Shown: one piece after another, positions 15,248-21,731 of the stretch | How positions within the stretch are numbered: the first letter of the stretch is position 1 | How the letters are laid out: every line of letters starts with the position of its first letter | Assembly: GCA_964425415.1 (NCBI GenBank) | Contig: CAYRMJ010000014.1 | Span: 1-23,758 of the forward strand | DNA: 23,758 nucleotides | DNA from: JAADDK01 sp964425415 | GTDB taxonomy: Archaea > Thermoplasmatota > Thermoplasmata > Thermoplasmatales > Aciduliprofundaceae | Direction of reading: 5' to 3' | Notes under the pieces: model-generated | What the model saw: only the letters and a program-made list of their open reading frames with translations | Database searches by the model: none | What the model was told of the DNA's origin: nothing | Made by a program: the position numbers and the translations under genes

Positions 15248-15853
15248 ATGAGTAAATATCCATACAGCATGGAAGGTGCCATCGGGTACTCCATAGTTCT
15301 CCTTGTATCCCTTTGGTGGCTTCCGGTGGTTGGGCCCATAATCATAGGATACATCACAGGTAGAAAGGCGGGTGGGCCTGTTAAAGGACTCATAGCTATG
15401 GCTATTCCAATTTTCCTGTACTTCTCCCTCATGCACCTGATCGCAATTGGCTGGGTGCATGTGCCTCATCTCCTCAAAAGTTATTTTACAACATCAGTGG
15501 AAAGTGGAGTGATTTTGCCATACTTGAAGGAAACCTTTTCAACTGGAATTGCCATAAGTGCAAACATAGTTAACTATCTCTACTATGTACCATCCTCATT
15601 TTTCATAATGCTTAGCTTTGCATTCATAGGTGGTGCAATGAGTAGACAAATTATACTGGAGAGAGGCATATATACTCAACCAAAAATCAGCAAGCCTGTT
15701 AAAAAAGTAGATGTGAAAAAAAGTGGAGTTGTTGAGAAGAAAACTGCACAAAGACCTAAAGATGTTGAAAGAGATGGAAAATTTGTTGTGCACAAGATGG
15801 ATACAAAGAAAAAAGTTCCTGTGAAAAAGAAATATGGCATAACTTTTCTGTGA
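15248..15853 (+). CDS. Small membrane protein with lysine-rich tail
   Basis: Family not recognised. It has 201 residues. Hydrophobic segments lie at about 12-35 and 48-70, with more hydrophobic stretches between about 85 and 130. A glycine-rich turn 'GYITGRKAGGPVKGLIA' lies between the first two helices and resembles the loop of small archaeal four-helix membrane proteins of the DUF5518 kind, though that link is weak. From about 140 the protein is a lysine-rich, probably cytoplasmic tail (KKVDVKKSGVVEKK, KMDTKKKVPVKKK) that could bind acidic lipids or nucleic acid. The start is fixed by GAGGTGA six bases before the ATG. It is transcribed divergently from smc and shares that intergenic region. 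Confidence 0.65.
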   Translation: MSKYPYSMEGAIGYSIVLLVSLWWLPVVGPIIIGYITGRKAGGPVKGLIAMAIPIFLYFSLMHLIAIGWVHVPHLLKSYFTTSVESGVILPYLKETFSTGIAISANIVNYLYYVPSSFFIMLSFAFIGGAMSRQIILERGIYTQPKISKPVKKVDVKKSGVVEKKTAQRPKDVERDGKFVVHKMDTKKKVPVKKKYGITFL

Positions 15854-15855
15854 GT

Positions 15856-16266
15856 TCATAAATCTAATGTGCTTGATTTTTCCTCTGATTTTAGATAATA
15901 ATGCCAACTCCCATGGTGCAAAATTTCAAATCCATATCCTCTGGCCATGCTATCATCTACAACCGCATTTTTTATGGCTAAAACACCCATATTTTTAAGT
16001 GTGTGTGATGCAAGATGAAAAACATATCCAACTGTCAATGGTATGGATTTCACATCAACAATCCAAGCACTGAATCTATCACGAGGAAGGTAAGGACCTT
16101 CTGGATTTAACTCAATGCAATGCTTTGACTCGCATTTGCGTGCAGTGCACCAAACCTCGCCCTCCTCTTTTAAATTTGAAATTAGCTCTTCCTCGCATGG
16201 GCTAACTAAAAACTCTGGCTCTTCATCAACAATGAAGCTCATAAGCATTTTCACTTCGTTTTTCAT
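15856..16266 (-). CDS. Hypothetical protein with four cysteines
   Basis: Not recognised. With the ATG at 16266 it has 136 residues. Cysteines at 24, 40, 45 and 50 form a possible metal-binding cluster ('VWCTARKCESKHC'). The C-terminal half ('RFSAWIVDVKSIPL', 'LKNMGVLAIKN', 'GYGFEILHHGSWHYYL') alternates strands and helices in a way that loosely recalls the second half of a class I methyltransferase, but no SAM motif is present. The frame stays open to 16344. I reject that longer start because a TATA-like element at 16284-16297 is placed for leaderless initiation at 16266, and the extra residues would run into the divergent MATE promoter. The 3' end lies 2 bp from the facing gene. Confidence 0.55.
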   Translation of the reverse strand: MKNEVKMLMSFIVDEEPEFLVSPCEEELISNLKEEGEVWCTARKCESKHCIELNPEGPYLPRDRFSAWIVDVKSIPLTVGYVFHLASHTLKNMGVLAIKNAVVDDSMARGYGFEILHHGSWHYYLKSEEKSSTLDL

Positions 16267-16283
16267 AGTTCTGGATATGGTTT

Positions 16284-16297
16284 GTTTAATTTTAACG
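16284..16297 (-). promoter_or_regulatory. TATA-like element of the cysteine protein gene
   Basis: The minus strand reads CGTTAAAATTAAAC, centred about 25 nt before the ATG at 16266. No SD precedes that ATG, consistent with leaderless initiation. Confidence 0.4.
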
Positions 16298-16323
16298 TTT
16301 ATGTTTGCATGGCTGTGCAAAAG

Positions 16324-16332
16324 ATTAAAATA
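16324..16332 (+). promoter_or_regulatory. TATA-like element of the MATE gene
   Basis: ATTAAAATA is centred about 25 nt before the GTG at 16353, so the MATE mRNA would begin at or next to its GTG start codon. Confidence 0.45.
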
Positions 16333-16352
16333 GACAAATGGCATAATGCAAT

Positions 16353-17777
16353 GTGGCTCTTAGATTAAATAGAGAGGATATTCTCAAAGGTGGTGTCATT
16401 CGCACCATGTTCATGCTAGGCTGGCCAATGATGATTAGTAGCTTACTGCAAACTCTTTACAGTCTCACCGACATGTTCTGGCTTGGAAGATTGCCCGCAG
16501 AGCAAGCGGAGATTGCCGTAGGTGCGATTAACTTCACGTGGCCCGTTGTGTTCTTTTTCATATCTTTCGCAGGAGGGTTGGGGCGTGGAGGAATTCCGAT
16601 AATATCCCAGTATATTGGTGCAGGAAATCGTGAGAAGGCAAATCATTATACAGGCCAAATTTTCGGTATTGTTCTAATAATTGCAGTAATAATGGGCGTG
16701 CTTGGTTCCGTGTTCTCATACCAAATTTTCTCATTGATTGGCGCTAAGGACAAGCTTCTTGAGACTGCTGCTATATATGGATCAATAATATTTCTGGGAT
16801 TACCATTTATGTTCATTGTGATGGGAGGTGGCGCGGTAATATCCGCAGAGGGAGATACCATAACACCTCTCATAATAAGTGGCACTTCTGTGGGTATAAA
16901 CATGATTCTGGACCCGCTTTTGATTTTTGGTCTTGTGGGACTGCCTCGGATGGGTGTGTTCGGGGCGGCGGCTGCTACTGTGATGGCTCGTATAGTTGCG
17001 GCAATATGGCTAATATATCTTTTACTTAAAGGAAGATTAAGGCTGAAACCGAAAATTAGGGATTTCAAGCCAATGTGGAAGAGCATCAGATTCATTCTTA
17101 AAATTGGTTTGCCTTCAAGCACAAGTATGAGTCTAATGGCCCTTGGATTTGTCATAATTCAAAGCATACTTGCACACCTTCCAGATTACAAACTGGCTAT
17201 TGCCACTTACGGTGTCGCCAACAGAATAGTGAACATTATGTTTGTTGTTGTAAACGGACTAGCGTCATCAGTGAGCATCATGCTTGGACAGGCGTTGGGT
17301 GCTGATCTAACGGAGAGAGCAAAGAAAATAGCCGAGCAAGGAATTTTTTTCATGTTTTATCTTCTTTTGGGTGCGTCCATCATTATATACATCTTCAGAG
17401 AACCTTTAATTGCATTCTTCGTCCCTAACAATCCAGAGATAATAAAAAGCGGTGGGATTTTTCTGTCCATAGTATTAATTGGAATTCCTTATTTTGGCAT
17501 ATTCAGAATAATCAACTCTATACTGAACGGTTCAGGACATACTGTTCAAAGTCTGATATTGAGTGTCACTAGACTGTGGGGAATAAGAATACCACTCGCT
17601 GCGTATTTGGCATTGCCACTTGGAGCCGGTATGGATATGGTTGGAATATGGTTTGCAATGGCCATATCAAACATGGCATCAGCGGGTATTGGTGCAATAT
17701 TTTACTTCAAGGGAGACTGGAAACATAAAATAATCAAATCTAAATCAAAAATTCCGGACCATTTTTCTTCAGAATGA
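16353..17777 (+). CDS. MATE family efflux transporter
   Basis: Cation-coupled multidrug and toxin exporter of the MATE family, with 474 residues and about twelve membrane helices in two six-helix bundles. The family opening is clear: 'ILKGGVIRTMFMLGWPMMIS' then 'LYSLTDMFWLGRL'. The internal repeat follows at about 230 with 'ILKIGLPSSTSMSLMALGF', and 'GQALGADLTERAKKIAEQG' matches the conserved loop after helix eight. The substrate cannot be read from sequence. The start is GTG. The 3' end overlaps the facing M24-like gene by 38 bp. Confidence 0.92.
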   Translation: MALRLNREDILKGGVIRTMFMLGWPMMISSLLQTLYSLTDMFWLGRLPAEQAEIAVGAINFTWPVVFFFISFAGGLGRGGIPIISQYIGAGNREKANHYTGQIFGIVLIIAVIMGVLGSVFSYQIFSLIGAKDKLLETAAIYGSIIFLGLPFMFIVMGGGAVISAEGDTITPLIISGTSVGINMILDPLLIFGLVGLPRMGVFGAAAATVMARIVAAIWLIYLLLKGRLRLKPKIRDFKPMWKSIRFILKIGLPSSTSMSLMALGFVIIQSILAHLPDYKLAIATYGVANRIVNIMFVVVNGLASSVSIMLGQALGADLTERAKKIAEQGIFFMFYLLLGASIIIYIFREPLIAFFVPNNPEIIKSGGIFLSIVLIGIPYFGIFRIINSILNGSGHTVQSLILSVTRLWGIRIPLAAYLALPLGAGMDMVGIWFAMAISNMASAGIGAIFYFKGDWKHKIIKSKSKIPDHFSSE

Positions 17778-18666
17778 CATTTCTCTTTACTCTTATCAGC
17801 CCATCTTTCAGATAAACAGAGGGGACTATTGTAAAAACCATGTTCTCTTCCATTAAGCATTTTTCAGGTGCGTATGGCATATAAAATCCACCACTGGGAA
17901 CCACGCTGTAATGTGGAAAGTTTCCCAAGCTTCGTATTATTGCATCAATTTCCTCACAACTTGCACCGGGAGTGAGATGCATCCTCAGTTTTTCGTACAT
18001 AGAATTCATCCGCTCCAGTGCGTTGATCCATTCTCTATTTTCAACAGTAAAGAGCACTCTTGAAAAATTGAGAGTATAACCTTTGTAAGTTGGCCAAGCA
18101 TCCACATAAATTATGGTGTTCTCTGGAATTTTATATTCACTTGTTTTAGGAGTAAAATATTTTGCTTTCTCTCCAAAGGCAACAATTGTGGGATATGCAA
18201 AATAATCAACTAAACTTCCAAAAACGCACTCAAGATGAGTTTTTATTTCCACTCCGCTCATTCCAATACGTATCTCTGAGAAAAATTCATTTAATCTCTC
18301 ATCAATGCTCTTTCCGAAATTCTCAATAATATCCAACTCTTCGTCAAAAGGTTTTTTAAGTACTTCCTTAAAAATCTCAGCTCCGTTTTTGTAGTTAAAT
18401 GAGAGATTATATGCCTTAGCATGAGGGCTCACATAGTACTCTCCTTTCAACATTGGTTTTTCATAAATCACGTCATAATTTTCTTCAAGTTCCTCCTCCA
18501 GCTGCTCTTCCATCAATTTATGTGCATATAATACAATATCATCATCAATGACCAAATGAGTGAATGCGCGTGTGCTCACTACCTTTTGAACCTCCGGATC
18601 ATCAGGAAACAATACAAATCGCCCATGGTTGCGCATTAACTTAGCTCTTAGTTCTCTGAAATTCAT
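17740..18666 (-). CDS. Pita-bread (M24 peptidase-like) pseudoenzyme
   Basis: A creatinase/Xaa-Pro aminopeptidase-like protein of 308 residues that appears catalytically dead. A short N-terminal domain (about 1-105) precedes the pita-bread domain ('YPTIVAFGEKA' near 158, 'IIYVDAWPTYKGYTLNFSR' near 185). Of the five metal ligands only Asp189 remains. The second Asp is Asn200, the histidine of the GHG motif is missing in 'PSGGFYMPY', the Glu of the EPG motif is Val281 in 'FTIVPSVY', and the last Glu is Lys294 in 'IRVKRN'. Spt16 and Ebp1 are known cases where this fold lost catalysis and became a binding module. A GTG at 18675 extends the frame, but GAGGTG six bases before the ATG at 18666 decides the start. 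It overlaps the PIN gene by 26 bp and closes that operon. Confidence 0.72.
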   Translation of the reverse strand: MNFRELRAKLMRNHGRFVLFPDDPEVQKVVSTRAFTHLVIDDDIVLYAHKLMEEQLEEELEENYDVIYEKPMLKGEYYVSPHAKAYNLSFNYKNGAEIFKEVLKKPFDEELDIIENFGKSIDERLNEFFSEIRIGMSGVEIKTHLECVFGSLVDYFAYPTIVAFGEKAKYFTPKTSEYKIPENTIIYVDAWPTYKGYTLNFSRVLFTVENREWINALERMNSMYEKLRMHLTPGASCEEIDAIIRSLGNFPHYSVVPSGGFYMPYAPEKCLMEENMVFTIVPSVYLKDGLIRVKRNVILKKNGPEFLI

Positions 18667-19675
18667 TAATAACACCTCTGCAAACTTTTATATCTTCAAT
18701 CAACTCTGGATCCACATTATATACTTTCAGATTCTCCATAAAGTAATCTTCCGATGTCTTGCCCCTCCACTCTCCGAGCAATAGATAATCTCCGATTCTG
18801 ATGGCTCCAAAAACAAGGACGAGGTCATGTATCAGGTTCGGCACTATCTCTGGATCAACTGTATAATTGAAACTCAACGAATGAGGCAACGCAAAATACA
18901 CTGAACTAAGCTCTGAAGCCTTTGCATGAAAAATCATGTCTTTATCCGCAGTAAGAACTACAACCTCTGCATTTATTTCATCTGAGAATTTCGCATACTG
19001 TTTAATTATCTCCCTATCCCTAACTTCTTTATCCTTTGTGCCAGTATCTGAACCAATTCTAAAAGCATCAAGCATGTTTATAAGGTAATATATCTCGTTC
19101 ATGGCATTTTTCGCCTTTCTTGCATCTTTTGCACTCCCGTTTGAGAATTCTCTCACTATTTTTGAGTTTGGCAAAGCTTCAAGCTTCCTGAGCATTTTTG
19201 AAGTGTATTTTGTGTGTATTCGTGCATCTATTTCTTCCACCACTATGTCGCTTATCACATATTTGAATGCATGATTCAATCTTCTGGATATAATGCGATA
19301 ATAGGCAATATTTGTGTCAATCCCGATAAATACAGGTTTTACATATATGTTGGAATCCTGTATGGATGTTCTCAATAAATTCAGCGAATTATCAATTTCT
19401 TTCTGGTTGTCAAAATCAACTGCGCCCGAGGATACGAAAACATCAATTAGGTCATGATAGTTTGGTAGTTCATCCCTCAAAAATGGAGTCTTCGCATACC
19501 TGTGTCTCATTGCATCAAAATCCGCTCGTGAAACAATGTTCTCAACTCTCCACACATCTAAATCAATTGTAAAAAGAGGCAAAGACAAAAGTGGGTACTC
19601 CACATCAACCGTTCTCAAATCACGAAGCATGAACTGATTTAGAAGTATGTGCAATTCACTTTTATTTATTATCAA
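18641..19675 (-). CDS. PIN-domain ribonuclease-like protein
   Basis: It has 344 residues, much longer than toxin-type PIN proteins. The PIN domain spans about 114-262. 'VFIGIDTNIAYYR' supplies the first acidic residue (D120), 'ISDIVVEEI' the second (E147/E148), 'RDREIIKQYA' the third (D220), and 'VVVLTADKDM' the last pair (D244/D246). All are present, so metal-dependent RNase activity is plausible. About 110 N-terminal and 80 C-terminal residues are unassigned. The start is TTG, supported by a perfect GGAGGTGA four bases upstream; the next ATG is at codon 16. Its start overlaps the stop of the CARF-like gene (TTGA) and its end overlaps the M24-like gene, so the three proteins are probably made together. 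The PIN call is firm; the target is unknown. Confidence 0.75.
   Translation of the reverse strand: MIINKSELHILLNQFMLRDLRTVDVEYPLLSLPLFTIDLDVWRVENIVSRADFDAMRHRYAKTPFLRDELPNYHDLIDVFVSSGAVDFDNQKEIDNSLNLLRTSIQDSNIYVKPVFIGIDTNIAYYRIISRRLNHAFKYVISDIVVEEIDARIHTKYTSKMLRKLEALPNSKIVREFSNGSAKDARKAKNAMNEIYYLINMLDAFRIGSDTGTKDKEVRDREIIKQYAKFSDEINAEVVVLTADKDMIFHAKASELSSVYFALPHSLSFNYTVDPEIVPNLIHDLVLVFGAIRIGDYLLLGEWRGKTSEDYFMENLKVYNVDPELIEDIKVCRGVINEFQRTKS
18673..18678 (-). promoter_or_regulatory. Ribosome binding site deciding the M24-like start
   Basis: GAGGTG on the minus strand, six bases before the ATG at 18666 and inside the end of the PIN gene. It rules out the in-frame GTG at 18675, which would begin within this motif. 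Confidence 0.7.
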
Positions 19676-20091
19676 ATTTTCACCTCCATAAGTGTCTGCA
19701 AACTAAGAGGGCGCATCATAAACGGGCTGGTAGAAAATCGCATATCTTTCAACTGAAGATAAACAATATTTATACCGTGGAGATGCATAAGTGATAAAAT
19801 TGTAAATTTTCTTGCACCCGTTATATCCACCAAATCTCCTTTTTGCACATACGATTCTATTATTTTAATCATATCTTCAAAATTTTCAGGAAGTCTTACC
19901 TTTTTTAAGTCATATTTTTTATCATAATTTTCATAAAGTATGGAAAGCATATCTTCAATTAACTTCATGCTTTTTTCATCGCTGTAGAATGCTATTAAGG
20001 TCTTTGGAAAGTGCCCCCTTAAACGGACATAGGCATATATTGAGTTAAAAGAGGACCATGGCTCCTTTGAAACGAAGAATATGTACTGCAT
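19672..20091 (-). CDS. Small CARF-like Rossmann-fold protein
   Basis: It has 139 residues and looks like a stand-alone Rossmann-type sensor. Strands 'YIFFVS' (3-8), 'TLIAFYS' (31-37), 'DLVDI' (86-90) and 'INIVYLQL' (107-114) alternate with helices. D89-I-T-G-A-R-K95 after the third strand resembles the (N/D)xTGGxK loop that binds cyclic oligoadenylate in CARF domains of the Card1/Can2 type. The second Gly of that loop is Ala here. No effector domain is fused; the PIN nuclease is encoded by the next, overlapping gene. A TATA box overlapping the xerA stop codon would start its transcript at this ATG. CARF membership is my inference; another nucleotide-binding Rossmann family remains possible. 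Confidence 0.45.
   Translation of the reverse strand: MQYIFFVSKEPWSSFNSIYAYVRLRGHFPKTLIAFYSDEKSMKLIEDMLSILYENYDKKYDLKKVRLPENFEDMIKIIESYVQKGDLVDITGARKFTILSLMHLHGINIVYLQLKDMRFSTSPFMMRPLSLQTLMEVKI
19680..19687 (-). promoter_or_regulatory. Perfect ribosome binding site for the TTG start of the PIN gene
   Basis: GGAGGTGA on the minus strand, four bases before TTG at 19675 and within the last codons of the CARF-like gene. It is the main evidence for the TTG start and for coupled translation. Confidence 0.75.
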
Positions 20092-20110
20092 ATACCTGAA
20101 TATGTGTGGA

Positions 20111-20118
20111 AATATAAA
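20111..20118 (-). promoter_or_regulatory. TATA box of the CARF-like/PIN/M24-like operon
   Basis: TTTATATT on the minus strand, centred 24 nt before the ATG at 20091 and overlapping the end of xerA. It predicts a leaderless transcript independent of xerA, though read-through from xerA is also possible. Confidence 0.55.
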
Positions 20119-20976
20119 TCAGTATTCCTGCATAACTTTGTCATATACCTTTTTCATAGCTTCATCGTCAACATGAGTGTAAATCTGAGTGGTAGCTACA
20201 CTACTGTGTCCCAAAAATTGCTGAATGTAACGTATATCCACGCCTCTCCTCAGCATTGTGGTTGCAAGAGTATGGCGCAAAACATGGGGTGTGACATTCT
20301 TTCTTATTCCTGCAAGTTCAGCATATTTTTTAACAATGCGGAAAACTTGAACTCTTGTGATACGCGAACTCTTCCTTGATGAGAACAGATACTCAAGGTC
20401 ATCGCTTCGGCTCATTAAATAGCTTTCAATAGCCTCAGCGGCCTTTTCACTTATCACCACTATTCTATCTTTATCGCCCTTTCCGGAGTGCACGTAAATT
20501 ACTCTCTCTCCAAGATCCACATCCTCCAATCTAAGATTGCAAAGTTCACTAACACGTAGGCCAGAATAAACTAAAAGAGAGATTATCGCATAGTCTCTTG
20601 AGTTTCCTTCTGCAGCGGACAGCAGTCTTCTGACCTCATCTTCAGTTAGATATTTAGGCATTTGTTTTGGTCTCTTTGGTGCTGAAATAACTTTAATAAG
20701 GTCATCTCGGCCTCTGAAGCGAAGATATGAGGTGATCGCTTTCAAAGCCAAATAAATGGAATTTTTTGAGTAAGATTTTTTAGTAGAAATATATATTTTG
20801 TACCTTCTCAAATCCCCTGCATTTATATCTTGGTATCTCTTCCCCACGTATTCAAGCATCTGCTTAGTAAAATAAACATACTCAGATATGGTATTCTCGC
20901 TCTTTTTCTCACCTTCCAGATACATTCTGAATTTTTCAACTTCATTGCTTATATAGTCAGATTTTTTAGCATGCAT
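20119..20976 (-). CDS. xerA: XerA-type tyrosine recombinase
   Basis: Tyrosine recombinase of 285 residues, the size of archaeal XerA, which resolves chromosome dimers at dif. An N-terminal core-binding SAM-like domain (about 8-92) precedes the catalytic domain. All catalytic residues are visible: R141 in 'SGLRVSEL', a lysine in 'HSGKGDKDR' (K166/K169), H231 and R234 in 'HVLRH', H257 in 'LGHSS', and nucleophile Tyr266 in 'QIYTH'. The TATA box is placed so that transcription would begin at the ATG, and a 7-6-7 palindrome lies between them. An integrase of a mobile element is the alternative, since transposase debris lies upstream, but length and completeness favour the chromosomal enzyme. Confidence 0.88.
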   Translation of the reverse strand: MHAKKSDYISNEVEKFRMYLEGEKKSENTISEYVYFTKQMLEYVGKRYQDINAGDLRRYKIYISTKKSYSKNSIYLALKAITSYLRFRGRDDLIKVISAPKRPKQMPKYLTEDEVRRLLSAAEGNSRDYAIISLLVYSGLRVSELCNLRLEDVDLGERVIYVHSGKGDKDRIVVISEKAAEAIESYLMSRSDDLEYLFSSRKSSRITRVQVFRIVKKYAELAGIRKNVTPHVLRHTLATTMLRRGVDIRYIQQFLGHSSVATTQIYTHVDDEAMKKVYDKVMQEY

Positions 20977-20977
20977 A

Positions 20978-20997
20978 TGTCAGATATTGTTCTGACA
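20978..20997 (-). promoter_or_regulatory. Perfect 7-6-7 palindrome at the xerA start
   Basis: TGTCAGA, six bases (TATTGT), then TCTGACA: a perfect inverted repeat directly between the xerA TATA box and its ATG, the expected place for a repressor site. The smc leader carries the same arms and spacer length. The 6-bp spacer also resembles a Xer recombination site, so both readings are open. Confidence 0.55.
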
Positions 20998-20998
20998 G

Positions 20999-21006
20999 TA
21001 TTTAAG
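20999..21006 (-). promoter_or_regulatory. TATA box of xerA
   Basis: CTTAAATA on the minus strand, centred 26 nt before the xerA ATG and next to the palindrome. It predicts a leaderless mRNA. Confidence 0.5.
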
Positions 21007-21064
21007 CTTTTTGTAATGGTGAGTAAGTTGCAGATCCAAAAGGATATAAAATTACAAGCATATA

Positions 21065-21398
21065 ATGGATAAAAAGATAGGGAAAATAGAAAATATAAGA
21101 CAAATAGATAAAAAGTATGATAAATATAGGGTTTACGGTTTTCAAGAGATGTAGCATACTTTTACTGTAGCAAATATTCAAAGAAGAAGTACACTATACA
21201 TCAGCACCTGCTCATAATGATACTGAGTGAATATTTGGGAATGAGCATTGAGAGAACACTTGAGATAATGAGGGAAGATATATATCTGTTCTCTTTTGAA
21301 ATTGAGACGTGTGCTAGATAAGAGCACTATCTCCAGATTTAAGAAGAGAGTGCAAAAAGGATGGTTTACTCTCCTTTTTCGGAAAATAAACGACATGC
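21065..21398 (+). pseudogene. Decayed transposase, N-terminal part (IS5/IS4-like)
   Basis: No single open frame covers this stretch, but fragments in two frames join into a transposase N-terminus. An ATG at 21065 opens a lysine-rich leader that stops at about 21151. A second frame from about 21133 gives 'YFYCSKYSKKKYTIHQHLL' and 'ILSEYLGMSIERTLEIM'. From about 21296 a third segment gives 'RRVLDKSTISRFKKRV'. The 'YSKKxYTxHQ...LxEYLG...STxxRF' order is typical of archaeal IS5/IS4 transposases. At least two frameshifts are needed, so it is inactive as assembled. It is cut by the assembly gap. No terminal inverted repeats were found. Confidence 0.6.
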
Positions 21399-21399
21399 T

Positions 21400-21499
21400 N
21401 NNNNNNNNNNNNNNNNNNNNNNNNNNNNNNNNNNNNNNNNNNNNNNNNNNNNNNNNNNNNNNNNNNNNNNNNNNNNNNNNNNNNNNNNNNNNNNNNNNN
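21400..21499. other. Assembly gap (100 N)
   Basis: A run of exactly 100 undetermined bases, the usual placeholder for a gap of unknown length. It falls inside transposase debris, so a repeated IS copy probably broke the assembly. The real distance may be several hundred bases longer. Confidence 0.98.
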
Positions 21500-21700
21500 T
21501 ATAATAGTATCGGCGAATGTGACGGGAGCAGAGTGAACGATTCAAAGAGAAATAAAGACTAGCGAGGGGTAGAAAAGGAACGGCATACATAGCAATGTGA
21601 AAGAATACAGCGTAGTAATGGGAGTTCACAAAGGTTTGAAAAAATTTCTTTTCATGTTTATTTGGGATTTCAACATACCCAAATTTCCGAAATTTTTATT
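21500..21700. other. Gene-less stretch after the gap, possible transposase 3' remnant
   Basis: No intact reading frame. One frame reads 'GSRVNDSKRN' shortly after the gap, reminiscent of the end of IS5-type transposases, but it hits stops quickly. From about 21640 the DNA becomes AT-rich and leads into the next promoter (TTTTTATT near 21693). Confidence 0.3.
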
Positions 21701-21731
21701 AGTTTAATTCACATAAGGCAGCGGTGATAGA

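Noticed and set aside
19672..20091. Reading the CARF-like operon as part of a type III CRISPR locus
   Set aside because: No repeat-spacer array, cas10 or other cas gene is visible in the window, so the link to CRISPR cannot be claimed.
20119..20976. xerA as the integrase of an integrated element
   Set aside because: No tRNA gene, attachment-site repeat or phage/plasmid genes were seen nearby; the neighbouring debris is a DDE-type IS, which does not use a tyrosine recombinase.
21296..21562. Apparent reading frame running across the N block
   Set aside because: It is created by translating undetermined bases; the two flanks are transposase remnants of unknown relative frame.
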